A stretch of 64,000 bases of DNA from Cyathus striatus (lineage: Eukaryota; Basidiomycota; Agaricomycetes; Agaricales; Nidulariaceae), in assembly GCA_025738555.1 (NCBI GenBank), contig JAOVFP010000002.1:4836001-4900000 (forward strand), read 5' to 3'. The notes below the pieces were generated by a model. It had not been told where the DNA came from. It made no database searches and saw nothing but the letters and a program-made list of their open reading frames with translations. Shown here one piece after another: positions 12,904 to 24,534 of the stretch. Made by a program: the position numbers and the translations under genes. How positions within the stretch are numbered: the stretch's first letter is position 1; each line of letters begins with the position of its first letter.

Positions 12904-13785
12904 TCACCTACCTCCATTCAACATCCGCAGCCTGTCTGGATGAATTGCTGGTGCTGCACCAGGTGGTACCGCACCTCCAGATGCGTTGGGAGGTGGGCTT
13001 TGTTGTGACGGTGGAGTGGGTCCACTGAAGTTGGCATTTCCAGGAGCACCGCCGGGAGGGAAGGCGTTAGGTGCATTGGGAGGGAATGGGGGAGTGGCTC
13101 CAGGCGCAGCAGCGGCAGGAGGGAACGGAGGAACACCTGAAAAGTAATCCAAGTTGTGAAATTGAAATTGACAGTAGGGACGAACGTACCTGGAGGAAAA
13201 CCCCCTGGTGCACCATTGGGCGGGAACGGGGAGCACTCATCGGAGGGAATCCACCACCAGGTGGGAAGGGTGGTCTCGCTATATCAACCACAGTTTAGTC
13301 AGATGACCAGAAGCAAATACGAAGGCTACTCACGTCCACCAAATCCTGGTGGAGGCATTCCAAAGCCCATTGGAGGCGGGAATCCCGGGGGAGGAACACC
13401 GAGATGCTGAGGACCGAATCCAAAACCACCAGGAGGGGGGCCTCCGCCGGATTCGTATGCAGATGTAATCTGGTCAATGATGCTTTGCGCCTTGTCATGT
13501 CCTAATGCTATAGGGCATCAATACTAATGTAGTGCAGATGGAATAAAAAGTGGACATACAAGCATAGTAGTCCCTAACATTCGCCAGGTGATTACGACCG
13601 CTGTTGTGAGCCTTTCGAACTGGAGCACGAATATGAGACGAACAGTAAATCAAGCATGAAGAAGCTATACCCACCCGAAGCTGAATCGTGAGTCAAAAAG
13701 ACATCACAATAATCACAGTAGTGTTTCTGGCGGAAAGAGGTCAGTTGTTAAACAGAGGCAGGGGAAGAATAGAACGTACTGGCAT
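12904..13785 (-). CDS. U1 snRNP protein C (U1-C)
   Basis: U1-C is the zinc-finger protein that helps U1 snRNP recognise 5' splice sites. The first coding exon is tiny (ATG CCA at 13780-13785). It joins to KHYCDYCDVFLTHDSAS and then VRKAHNSGRNHLANVRDYYA, which is the U1-type C2H2 finger (C-x2-C ... H-x5-H). The rest is Pro/Gly/Met-rich (GGPPPGGFGFGP, PPGFPPPMGFGMPPPGF), as in metazoan and fungal U1-C. It ends HPDRLRMLNGGR with TGA at 12904-12906. Four or five short introns are present. The start is 164 bp from the divergent LSM3 start. Confidence 0.93.
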
Positions 13786-13949
13786 GGTGGTTACAAGGAT
13801 AGATTTGTGTGCTCAATGTTCTCGGCATCGGACTCACCATAAAATTGTCGGACTTTGAATTAGATCACGTGCTCATGAAATGTAAATGCCTGGCCATCGC
13901 GACTTGCACTTGTACGAGTGCCGCTACCAACTAACGCGACTGCGACTCT
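13786..13949. promoter_or_regulatory. shared divergent promoter of U1-C and LSM3
   Basis: Only 164 bp separate the ATG of U1-C (minus) from the ATG of LSM3 (plus), so both 5' UTRs and core promoters must fit here. I see no clear TATA box. A CACGTG-like E-box core (atCACGTGct) lies near 13866-13873. Confidence 0.6.
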
Positions 13950-14394
13950 ATGGATCCCTCTGCTAACACCATCCAGGAGCCCTTCGATCTCATCAGACTA
14001 TCTCTCAGCGAACGTGTATTTGTAAAACTACGAGGCGATAGGGAATTGACAGGTATTCTGCATGTGAGTGCTATGTTTTGCGCGTCCAGCACTGTCGCTG
14101 AACCTGGCTAACAGGCATACGATGGTCATATGAATTTAATATTGAGTGACGTTGAGGAGACAATTATGATTGTGGATACAGAGGGTGAGGGACAGGGAAC
14201 TGTTAATGTGGGTGACCGTTTGTGGTGTAGTGTACACAGCTTGCTGAACGATTAGTTACAGGTAGCAAAACGGAAGATGGAGATGCTGTTCGTTCGAGGA
14301 GATGGAGTAATCCTTGTGTGTTTAGGTGTTCCTCGTGTCCATGCACCTCCTCTGATGGCTATTTATTCAGGTTTCACCACCTCTACGGACATGA
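13950..14394 (+). CDS. LSM3: U6 snRNA-associated Sm-like protein LSm3
   Basis: LSm3 is one ring subunit of the LSm2-8 (U6 snRNA) and LSm1-7 (mRNA decay) complexes. Four exons fit exactly: 13950-14063, 14115-14207, 14262-14315 and 14371-14394. They total 285 nt, giving 94 residues. Sm1 motif: [28 protein letters not shown]. Sm2 motif: [18 protein letters not shown]. The last exon is only 24 nt and supplies VSPPLRT and the TGA at 14392-14394. Reading through its intron would give an unrelated tail. It pairs with the divergent U1-C gene, so two spliceosome genes share one promoter. Confidence 0.96.
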
Positions 14395-14823
14395 TAGATT
14401 TCTTCGACTGTCCCCTCTTTTGCGATTATCATTTGGATGAACGAGTGGTCTTAAATAGACCTACCTCGCATCATCCTGTGGACCTGCCAATATACTTTTC
14501 GGCAGTATGTGATCTTTGGTCTCTTTCTACGATGTATAACTATTCCGTTGTCAATCTATTGACCGACGCTGATGAAAATGAACGATGCGTTCAAGAAGTC
14601 CATCTTCTTTTGACCTGGTGGTGAACGAAGTTGTAATGCGCTTTCATGTCAAAACAGGTAACACGGAGTTGATGATACATAATATGCATTATTAGCAACA
14701 CAACAAAAATGGCAGGTGTATTGTACAAGCAGAAACCAAAATTGTCTTCCTGGTTACAGATTGAAACTCTGATTCCTAATCCATGACCTCACCTGGTCAA
14801 TTGGCATCCAAAAGTTACGGTAG
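14395..14823. other. intergenic between convergent 3' ends
   Basis: This holds the 3' UTRs of LSM3 (plus) and of the hypothetical gene ending at 14824 (minus). A 115-codon frame over 14277-14624 only runs through the LSM3 end and shows no family features. Nothing else is visible. Confidence 0.55.
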
Positions 14824-15365
14824 TCATGAAGGTTGAGTGGTTGTGGGTTGGGAAGGGTATATAGACACGGTGGGCTCGGGCATCTGAGGATCTGCAGTCC
14901 CCAGCAAGACATCATCAGGTTCTGGGGCATCCATCCCTGTTGGCCATGTATCGTCGCGGACCCATGCAGCATGCAGTATTTTGATCTTGTCATGTTGTGT
15001 TGAGTGGCAGGGGCGGAGGAGGATGGAAGAGGACATACGATGATATTCATTGGCAGGCGATACTTGAGTGTGCGGCCTGAAGCGAGACCTTTCCAGACAT
15101 TTTCGACGCCGTCATACCAGGCACCGTCGTTGTAGATGGCACCCGGTGTGCTGAGGACGTGCTCTAATTTTAAGCGAGAGGGGGAAAGGGGCTTGGAGGG
15201 GGAAGGCGGGGGTGGAGAGGGAGGGTGAAGCCATAGGCGACGGCGTGCAGCATAGTAGTCTGGGCCGGGGGGAGGGAGATGTGAGTGTGCAAGGAGGTGG
15301 TCGAAGGGGATGCGGTGGGACGGGAGAAGGGTGGATTGGGTGTGCTCGGGCACAGAGGTTGACAT
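14824..15365 (-). CDS. conserved hypothetical protein, basidiomycete-type
   Basis: A small protein starting MSTSVPEHTQSTLLPSHRIPFDHLL at 15365. Readable conserved-looking blocks are PPPGPDYYAARRRLWL, LEHVLSTPGAIYNDGAWYDGVENVWKGLASGRTLKYRLPMNI, and, after a GTATGT...ACAAG intron near 14985-15040, IKILHAAWVRDDTWPTG and APEPDD. It ends at TGA 14824. Without that intron the frame runs on to 14754 with no conserved features, so I favour splicing. No known domain, signal peptide or membrane segment. I believe similar proteins occur across Agaricomycetes, from memory only. It is divergent from GRR1, with about 100 bp between starts. Confidence 0.65.
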
Positions 15366-15469
15366 GGATGAAAAGAAGAGAGATAGAACAAAAGTGCTTA
15401 GTCAGCAGGTTGATTAGTGGTTGATGAAGTATGCCTCCGTCTGTCATTCCTTTCTTCTCCCCATCCACC

Positions 15470-18348
15470 ATGTACAGGCACTACGCCCCCTCCTTCACCT
15501 CCCTCTCAGACGACTACGACGAGGACGATTCCCCAAAGTCTCGCTCATACCGCCCCGCCTCTCCCTCCCCATCTCACCCACTCTCCCGTCACCCCGCCCC
15601 CGCTCACTGGTCCCACAAGCCCATCCAATACCCCGTCCATCCAAAGCCCTGTCCTATTGCCCAGGTTCCCCCAGAGGTCCTCATCCACACCCTCAAATAC
15701 CTCTATCTCCCAACAGATCTCTTTTCTTGTCTCCGTGTGTCCCGCACTTGGTGTGAATGCGTCGTCGAGCTACTCTGGCAGAAGCCAGCCTTCCCCAAGG
15801 TCTCCACTCTCCACAAGATGGTCAATATCCTCAAAGGACCGAATAATACATTCAACTACTCGTCCTTCGTTCGTCGCCTCAACTTTGCAACGATAGGAGA
15901 TGCTCTGCGAGATGATCTCTTTACCATGTTTGCTCGCTGCATCATGGTTGAGAGGCTCACTCTCACCAACTGTCGCGCGTTGACCACCCACACCCTCTGT
16001 CAAGTCCTCCCATCCTTCTCTCATGTCCTTGCCCTCGACCTCACAGGCGTGGAAGAGACCACTGATGACGCCATCGTTGGTGTCGCACGCTCCGCAACAC
16101 GTCTGCAAGGCATGAACCTATTTGGCTGCAGCAAGGTCACCGACAACGGTATCATGGCGCTTGCCCAAAATTGTCCTCTGCTGCGCAGAGTCAAGCTCAG
16201 CGGACTTGAACTTCTTACCGACGAATCGCTTGCTGCCATTGCCAAGTCTTGTCCCCTTCTACTTGAACTCGATCTGAACCGCTGTTCCCTGATCACGGAT
16301 GTCTCTGTTCGCGAAATATGGACTCACTGTACACAATTGCGTGAGCTTCGCCTTTCCCACTGCCCCGCCCTCACGGATGCCGCATTTCCTGCCCCTGCCC
16401 TTAGCCATTACTATTCATCTCTTCCTACTTCCCATTCCATTCCACTGCGTGTTGGTAGAGATTTAGATGACTTGCCTCCACTTGTTCTTCCCCACCGGCT
16501 CGAGAGCCTTCGCATGCTCGATCTCACCGCCTGTTCCCGCATCACCGATGATGCTATTGACGGCATTATATCTCATGCTCCCAAGATCCGCAATCTTGTT
16601 CTTTCCAAATGTCATTTGTTGTCAGATAGGTCGGTGGAGAATATATGTCGCCTTGGTACTCATCTCCATTACCTTCACCTCGGATATGCGAACAAGATCA
16701 CAGATCGCTCGGTGCGCCTACTGGCTAGATCCTGCACACGTATTCGATATGTCGATTTCGCAAGTGAGTATATGAAGGTTTTGCTAATATTACGAGAATG
16801 GGCTAATTTTTGGCAAAGACTGTCATCTATTGACGGATATGGCCGTCTTCGAACTTTCGTCATTACCCAAACTGCGTCGTATCGGCCTTGTTCGCGTAAC
16901 AAACCTTACCGACGAAGCCGTTTACGCTCTTGCAGAGCGTCATGCTACCTTGGAACGCATCCACCTATCGTACTGTGATCAAATTACAGTCATGGCTGTG
17001 CACTTTCTTCTCCTGAAGCTACATAAGCTTACTCACCTTAGCTTGTCTGGTGTTCCAGCCTTTCGCCAACCAGAGCTACAGCGATTTTGTCGTGAGGCAC
17101 CGAGAGTACGTAGCAGATCATCCTCCATTGTGTATGTTATTAACCCAGCCTCTATAGGAATTTAATGATGCCCAACGTGCCTCTTTCTGCGTCTATTCCG
17201 GCAAAGGCATTTCACAGTTACGAGCGTATCTCACTGAATTATTTGATCGTATCACCGAGATGAATGGCACCGATGATACTGATTACGAGGAAGATGAATT
17301 TGATGATCACTACGCTGAAGAAGATACCCCTGAGCCTGATACAGACTATGTCGCCCGTGCGCGTGAGGATGAGCTTACCCCAATATTCAGGAACGTCAAC
17401 CTCCTCCGAATGGGCAGGAACCGTAACCTCTCGCCAAATGCGCCACAGCAAAGTTCGTTGTTATTACAAGCTGATCCCAGTGTTCGGGCCAATTCCCCAG
17501 CTATGCCTGTCTCCGCTCCCGCCACTTCCCGAGCGACTCCAGCTCAAACAGCTGCGCCTCAGCCTACCGTACCAACACAATCCACCACACCTGCTGCAGG
17601 ACCTTCCCGCAGAACCCGAGGATATATGCAGAACAACGCGCGTCGCTTTTCAGACGCTATTCCTATTGTAGAAGGACAAAACTCCCCACCCCCCACCGAC
17701 ATTGCCTCAAACCGTAGCGCTGGTACAAGCGCATCAAACGGTGCAAGTTTTTTTTATATGTTCAACCGCGAGGGACCAGTGACGAGTACTTCAGCAAGGA
17801 ATGAGGATGGTGCCCTCACGCCGGACCTAAATTTTGCGGAGATAGGTCATGGGCGCGGAATGGGCCTTCATCCTATGCGCCGCAATGGTGAACCGAGAAG
17901 AGTGCAAGGTCGTGCGTTTGGAACTGGAGTAGACTCACGCTCTTCAATGCCACCTAATTTTGGATCTGGGTCTCAACCCCAGACTCAAACAAGCATTACC
18001 CCGGTGCTTAATACTTTACAACAGCATGCACAACAAGATGATGGCACAAGACCTTCCTGGATGTATGCTGAACAGAGTGCGGCGGGTCCTTCACCCAACA
18101 ATGTCATCAGAGAGCTGCAGGACTCCATTGCCGCAGCACTTGGAAGACAAGGTCGTGGACGAACAGATGCTGGTGATGAGATTTCTCCCTTGGAACCTTC
18201 TTCTGGGAACGGGGGGAGAGGAAGGAGTGTTCGGAGGGGTTTGAGAAATACCCTACATGCAGCTGAGCATTATGCAACCTCTTTGTTTGGAAGAGACCCT
18301 ACAGATACTCGAAGTGAGCCAAGCTCGTCCGGTAGACGTGGACATTGA
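15470..18348 (+). CDS. GRR1: Grr1-like F-box/leucine-rich repeat protein
   Basis: Grr1 is the substrate receptor of an SCF ubiquitin ligase that links nutrients to the cell cycle in yeast. After a Ser/Pro-rich N-terminus, the F-box reads VPPEVLIHTLKYLYLPTDLFSCLRVSRTWCECVVELLW (about 15665-15780). At least ten cysteine-containing LRRs follow (C..ITD..., C..LTD... units) to about 17090. An acidic patch (DDTDYEEDEFDDHYAEED) near 17270 and a long disordered Ser/Thr/Gln-rich tail end at TGA 18346-18348. Introns lie near 16763-16819 (FA|NCHLLTD) and 17105-17158. I prefer the ATG at 15470 (MYRHYAPSF); an in-frame ATG at 15431 would add 13 residues. A related gene without an F-box lies at 37673-39217. 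Confidence 0.92.
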
Positions 18349-18696
18349 GTGTCCTTTATTGAACCGTCTCGGAGCTTTGTATGTTTTACCCCTTTTTTTT
18401 CCTTCCATCACCCTGAAGTTCTGAAGTCTGATACGACGACCCGGCCCAAAATATCCATGTGTTACTATTACTGTGCATTTGTGCTTCTACCATTCTCCAA
18501 ACTCAGTTGGTCAATTTTTAGACGACGGACTCTTCGGATTACTGTTTTGATTACATGTACATGAAAGTGTTTCAAACTAAAGTGTTCTAAGTTGGTTGTA
18601 AGTGTGCTAATAAGTGATCTCAGAAGTATTTTCAAACTTGAAACCGGGTTACAGCGCTAAAACATCACCTATGGCTTCCTTCCGTATAACAGTATA
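18349..18696. other. intergenic between convergent 3' ends
   Basis: A 348-bp spacer between the GRR1 stop and the GH79 stop. It holds T-rich stretches and AATAAA-like A-rich signals (aataaaag at 18701 lies just beyond it). I see no gene. Confidence 0.5.
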
Positions 18697-20877
18697 CTAC
18701 AATAAAAGTGTCTGTAATCCGATTACTGCAATATTAAGAATGAATAAAAAGAAATAGGCGTCAAACAGCACCCTCTCGCCAGAGTTCTTACTGTTTCCAA
18801 CCTGCGACGAAGAGCTTGGAGAATCCGTTGGGGTCAATGGCTGTACAAAAATGACACCTAAAGCGGATGGAGGGACTTCAATTGTACATCCACTTGTGCA
18901 GTCGACTTGCTTGTTTGGTACTATCCAGGAGGCACTGTCATTGGTGATTAGCTTGCCATCACCCACACCAGCAAGTGTTTGACCGCCCCATGATATGTTA
19001 AACTTCTCCTCCAAATGCGCAGCAACAAGATATTTGACGGTTACATTTTGCCTCCCACTTCCGTTGAATGCGCTGGATGGAAGAGAGAACATGGCATCGG
19101 AGGTACCCGAAACAGAAGAGTTCGCAAAGTTGAACAACATAATTTGCTGGACGCTAGCGTCTTTCGCATCATATATAGCGTATCCACCGACAGTAGAGTT
19201 AGTGTCCGTTCGGGAGCTGTTGATGTTAAGATCGACTACAATGCTTCCGTTATTGCTGTTCGAATGAAGAACCTCGGGAACGACAAGTAGCGCGTAATAT
19301 GGCGGATTTGTGGTCCAAGCCCCTGGCCCTCCGTCTGGCCCATTCGGCGGAGCAACAAGGTTATATGAGACTCCGCGCTCCCGGGTATGAACATAGGCCG
19401 CAGAGTATCCCACAGAAGCTAGCTGCAAAGCATAATTTATCGTCCACAGCGACCCAACTGCAAATGTATCCGATATTCCTGGAATGCCTCCACATGAAGC
19501 CGAGTTAAACTCGGACATGATGAGCGGTGGAGATGACCCGGAAGTCGTAACAGCAATGCCAGACTGTTGCCATGATGCAAGAGAAACAACTGTAAAAAAC
19601 GGTGGCGTTACGGCGCAAATTATAAACGAAAGGCAAAACCTGGCCGTACCGCTGGCATGTTGTACATAGTATGGAGTTTGATATTCAATACTGCCGAAAC
19701 AGTTATTCTGTGGATAGTGTTGCATCCTGCTACCCGATCAATCACAATTCAAGATTATTATCAGCAAGCTTACGAAATGTACTTTAGGATGTTCCTAAAG
19801 TTGGCCAGATATCCTCCATTGAGCACGGCGTCAAGATTCTATCGACGATGCCTTAAGGAGATGGATCAGAAAGAGAAAGAGTGGCGTACCCAATTACAAC
19901 ATATCGTAGGGCCTCCCAAGTTATGTTTATCAAGAACATTTCCAGCTGATGTATCAGAAAGGTGACTGGAAGCAATTCTAAATTCCTAATAAAGGCTACG
20001 TTCAATAAAAGCAAGAGAAAGATAAAAGAATACAAATACATCGATATAATCTTGCAACGTATAGTTCTTAAGGCTCGGCCTATTTCCATGACTCGTGTAG
20101 AGATCAGGTTCCTGCAAGTAGCAAAGGATGAGAGCAGCCATACGCATGCGAAAGGACGACGGACGTTTCCGAGCAAGAAGCTATCAAGGTTGTCCCCCAA
20201 ACCTTGTTGCGCGGCGCCTAAGCAACAAGCATATATGCGGGTTAAAAAGAATTACACGGGATAGAGACATGATTCGTTCACCTGCCAGTGTGGAAATATT
20301 GCTACTGTTTGGTTGAAGGAGAGATAGTCCTGGCATAAAATAAGAAGTGATGAATGACTGCGAAGGGGTTGATTAAATTTAGATTTAGTGCATGTGCTCA
20401 CCGACCAAGTAACTGACACCTCCGAGATCAGAGGCGACCTTGTTCATAACTGCCCAAAGCATTGGACCGTATGTGACTGGTTGGTTATTTGCGTTTGCAG
20501 GCCCTCCAATCAAGGAAACCATCGGCGAGCCTTGGTCAGGAACATACCAAGAGCTATCCATAGAGTTTCCTCCCACGCGCACAAGGAGGGGGGTGTCCTG
20601 TGTCCTGGATCGCAGTGCAGAGAGATAGTTCATCATAGCAGAAGGAACAGTAGAAGTGTCATTTCCGACTGGTATCTTTGCTTTAGCAGAAATTAAGAAT
20701 AATGGATGAACGCGAGAACACACAGTACTCTGTCATAAAGCTAAGCTCAAAGCTTATGCCTAGGAAATTGGGCTTGACGACATTTGTTGAAGAAGGCTGA
20801 GACGGGACAGAGACCTGGATAGGATCGGCGAGAGCGAAGGAGAGGAAGGACAGCAGCGTAAAGGCAAGGAGAGGCAT
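18697..20877 (-). CDS. GH79 beta-glucuronidase, secreted and probably GPI-anchored
   Basis: Family GH79 enzymes release glucuronic acid, for example from arabinogalactan side chains. The start MPLLAFTLLSFLSFALADPI is a signal peptide. PNFLGISFELSFMTEY and LLVRVGGNSMDSSWYVP follow. The acid/base motif GNEPDLY is split by an intron right before its Glu (GN|EPDLY, near 20115-20165). Further spliced blocks read GGPTICCNW, YLANFRNILKYIS and MQHYPQNNCFGS. The nucleophile motif SEFNSASCGGIPG lies near 19480-19520. AYVHTRERGVSYNL follows. The C-terminus is a Ser-rich linker (SPSSSSQVGNSKNSG) and a hydrophobic tail without a cytosolic end (FLFILNIAVIGLQTLLL), which suggests a GPI anchor. Both catalytic Glu residues are present, so it looks active. 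At least seven introns. Confidence 0.92.
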
Positions 20878-21227
20878 GCAAGCGAATGAGCGGATGCAAA
20901 GGCGACGGGGCGTGCAGAAGGCAGGAGATTGGCAGGAAGAGACGAGGGCATATAATAAAGGACAGAGAAAAGACTAGTAGAAGCGCTTGCAACGTCACGG
21001 CAGTCTAGTAGCAACGGGAAATGAAACATGACGGAAATGGAGAAAAGAAGACGAATGCAGATAGAGCACCGCACGAGCAGTCCTGTGGCCTGACGCTGAT
21101 GTCTTTCTATGGCGGAAACACTGGCAATTTGAGATGCATCCGTCCGACCTATTTTGGGAATCCATGTTTAACCATCGCGGAGTTTAAATTATAATTACCG
21201 GCGCACCATGCCGACACGCACCTCTCC

Positions 21228-23065
21228 ATGCTATCTCTTCCGTCCATTCGAGGAACGCATCCTGTAGGCGTCACCTCCTTCGCGGCTGCCCTTCCACGTC
21301 GCCCGATCGGGGCCCTCAAAATCCGAGATCCTCGCACGGGTAAGGTAGATCCCGCCCTATGGTTGGAAGACGTCGCTTTCACCGCGTACTATCCTGCGGA
21401 TTCTTCATCGAACGACCCCAAGGATTGCAAGCGTGCACTCTGGTTCCCTCGGTTTGCTTTTGTCTTCTTCGCCCCATCCTGTGTAACCTCAACGCGTCTT
21501 TCTCACAGTCCACTCCATGAAGCACTACAGGGGCTGGAGCGCTGGCCACTTACTTAAGTACATCGTCTTCCTCCGCCTGCATCCACTCCCCTACCATATA
21601 GCTTCAGGCCTTTCCAAGTGCCTTCTGTGGCCGCTTGTTTACCTATTCGGTGCATATATCAGAGTAAGCTCTTCTTTGCAGGAAATAATATCCCCTGACA
21701 ATGTAAAGATACCTGCGCATCTCAATGCTCCTCTTCTTAATCCTCTCAAAGGTGTAGATGAGCCAGCTTGCCCGTGGCCCCTAGTCATATTTTCCCATGG
21801 TCTTGGCGGAAGTTCTACAGCTTATAGGTATCTTTCTTGGTAACTTCGGCCTGAAAGATTGTTAATCAGTGTTTTCTAGTCAGTTTTGCTCTCAGCTGGC
21901 CGCTTCAGGCAAAATCGTCCTGGCAATAGAGCATCGAGATGGGAGTGGAATGTATTGCAAGCTTCGCTCTTCGCCTGACGGTCGAAATCAAGTCACGCGA
22001 TCTCTTCATTATTTACGGGATTCTGACATAGCGTGAGCAACTTCAGTTTCACTCTTGACACACAGCTTTCGCTTAAGTACATATTCCCATCACTTTAAGA
22101 TGGGACGATTCAGGAATGCAGCAGGACCATAAACCTCTTCCACTACGGGCTGAACAGATCATATTTAGACACCACGAAGTTTATCTTATATATGCTGTTT
22201 TCTCCAGATTTCTTAGGAAAGAATCTTTAGTCGGGTTGACACGTTCAGATGGATCCCCTGTCGACAGGAGCTGGTTAGATGTCATGAACACAGGAGAATC
22301 TATTGTACGATTTCAGTCAAATGTCACATTCGCTGGTCATTCTTTCGGTGGTTGCACGATTGTACGTTTATATTCTTTTTTTTTAAAAAAGTTGTATCTC
22401 ATGATTTATTCTTTGACCCTCAGCTATCGATGCTCTTAACAAAGCCAATGGATGATTATGTTCCGATACCAATTGATCACGTTGTTTTACTTGATCCTTG
22501 GCTAGAACCTTTTTCATATCCTAGACCTGCTCCTTTGACCACAAACCCACAGACCACTTCTAATGTAGAATCTCTTGCGGAATCTCTGGAAGGAGGAGAT
22601 TCTGGAAATACTATGAACACAGAAACTTCGACACCAAAGTTGCTGTCATCAATGCCCATGCTTGTATTAAATTCTGAAACATTTACTGTTTGGAAAGACC
22701 ATTTCGAGCGACTGGAAAATATTGTTCACCTTTGGGGACCAAGCGGTGGGAAAATACTAACACTTGGTATATGCAATCGTTTGATCTAGTTCGAATAATA
22801 TTACTAATACCAACAAGTTGGATCGGAACACATTTCTTTCTCAGATTTTTCTGTCCTTCCCCTTTTCTCTAGGGCCGGATCGCGTATGCTAATGGATACC
22901 ATCTGCTCACTGACTTTATCGTTTCTTGACAACAACCTTGAAAACGCTCTGGAGGGTTGCGAGTCGCATATAAAGAAAATGGAGATACAAATTGTAGGCA
23001 CAAAGAAAGACGGTAAACCCAAACGGAAACTGCTGGGAAATAAAGGCGATGTTATAGTTCATTGA
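21228..23065 (+). CDS. platelet-activating-factor acetylhydrolase-like lipase
   Basis: A serine esterase of the PAF-AH/Lp-PLA2 family, which cleaves short or oxidised sn-2 acyl chains of phospholipids. The start MLSLPSIRGTHPVGVTSFAAALP and LEDVAFTAYYPAD are family blocks. PWPLVIFSHGLGGSSTAY gives the oxyanion loop. GHSFGGCT holds the catalytic Ser near 22336-22353. DHVVLLDPWLEPF holds the Asp, and SEHISFSDF (about 22810-22845) holds the His. It ends at TGA 23063-23065. Introns are needed near 21664-21708 (AYIR|IPAHLNAPLL), 21830-21880, 22033-22100, 22362-22423 and 22764-22810. One junction is unclear: near 21510-21560 the conserved PLHEALQGLERW frame closes at TAA, while the next block is read in another frame. 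Confidence 0.85.
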
Positions 23066-23318
23066 ATGAAGCACTCGAGGCTGTGATAATAATATGGCTC
23101 AATTATAAAAAGTGACGGTCACGTCACGCACTCTTCATTTGCAACCTTGCTTGACCTTGCCAAGCAAGGTGATATTACGTTGTTAGGATGAGAGGTCTAT
23201 GCCAAACAGACGAATATGATAAGCTATTGAAGTTGTCCCTAAGTAGTTCTGATATCTACGTACCAAGTCCGTTCTAGTGACTGTTTCAGGTTCTGGAATC
23301 GTTTCCAGTGAATACAAC

Positions 23319-24074
23319 ATGAATGTGCGGCCTATGCGAGTAAGCTTCTTTGCTATTAATTAATCTATAATTTTTCAAGGCGCTCGCCGCATAGGTTGAT
23401 GATTTGATGGGAATGCAAGCATGCAACCTGCAAAATCTTCCTGAAAATTACTCCATGAAATATTGTATGTCATAGCCTCAATAATCATCGCTTCAGTCGA
23501 CGAACGACCGACATAGACTATAACTTCGGCCAGACCTTTATCATGCTATGACATGGCCTTCGCTTTCCTACGTGGCAGAAGATCACAAAGGGCGCATTGT
23601 TGGCTATATTCTGGCTAAATTGTAGAGTATTACACTTTATCTCTTTGTTCTATAAATCTGAACTTTGAATATTTAGGGAAGAAGAGACAGCCGAGGGTGA
23701 GCCGCCCCATGGTCATGTTACCTCCATATCCGTGTTACGTTCGTATCGACGGCTTGGACTGGCGAAGAAGTTGATGGTACAATCTCGTGAGTATCTTATT
23801 CCTTACCCGTTGACCCTATATCTTACCACTACGCATTACTATTCATAGAAGAGGCCATGGCATCTATCTATGATGCATCTTATGTTTCTCTACATGTTAG
23901 AAAGTCTAATCGAGCTGCTCTAAACCTTTATCAAGATACACTTGGATTCACGGTGGAGGATATTGAGAAGAAATACTGTGAGCCTATTCCAGTTGTCCAT
24001 GAATACAACGCTGATTTTAAGTAGATGCTGATGGCGAAGATGCTTATGCGATGCGTTTATCACTGCGGTCATAG
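23319..24074 (+). CDS. NAA10: N-terminal acetyltransferase NatA catalytic subunit Naa10/Ard1, copy 1
   Basis: Naa10 is the GNAT-fold catalytic subunit of NatA, which acetylates Ser, Ala, Thr, Gly and Cys N-termini at the ribosome. Six exons fit: 23319-23339, 23395-23464, 23534-23621, 23677-23786, 23849-23977 and 24025-24074. They total 468 nt, giving 155 residues. Signature blocks are [52 protein letters not shown], the acetyl-CoA loop [10 protein letters not shown], and [19 protein letters not shown]. The protein stops right after the GNAT core ([10 protein letters not shown]), without the long acidic tail of yeast and human Naa10. A second copy lies 1.2 kb downstream in the same orientation. 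Confidence 0.95.
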
Positions 24075-24534
24075 GCCATGCCGCATCTCATACTGGACAC
24101 TGGACTGGTCGATAACATGAGAATAAATATCATGTGAGGGCTCAGCTGAGTTGCGTTCTGTACGTAACGGTATTTCTTGCATGATGGTTCGTTTACGATT
24201 GTTGGTAGTGTATCCTATGATCAAGTCTATTATTCTACAACCGATGCGCAAAATGACCTTATTTGAAGGTGTTAACATCGGGGTTGTACCATATGTAACA
24301 TGATCTGATTCACTATTGTCTGAGGTGTGAATATACGAATGATATCGTCACTTGTGAGCAAATACAGGTTTCATTTACTGTAACACGAGTTACCTACACG
24401 ATGCACGGGGTAAACGAAACCTGACCGAAGACATTTGGAAGACATGACCAAACAATCTAATATGCAGTTTAAGAATAGTAGTGAACATTGATTTAGATCT
24501 CATTTCATCGTGGTAACCAGTGCGGTGAAACACC
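24075..24534. other. spacer between the two NAA10 copies
   Basis: A 460-bp spacer holding the 3' UTR of copy 1 and the promoter of copy 2. Just before each ATG there is short similarity (CCAGTG followed by an A-rich stretch and ATGAAT). Minus-strand frames here are short and unconserved. No transposon ends are visible at the duplication borders. Confidence 0.5.

Noticed and set aside
14277..14624. 115-codon frame following LSM3
   Set aside because: The spliced LSM3 reading ends at 14394 with the expected VSPPLRT end; the rest is 3' UTR.
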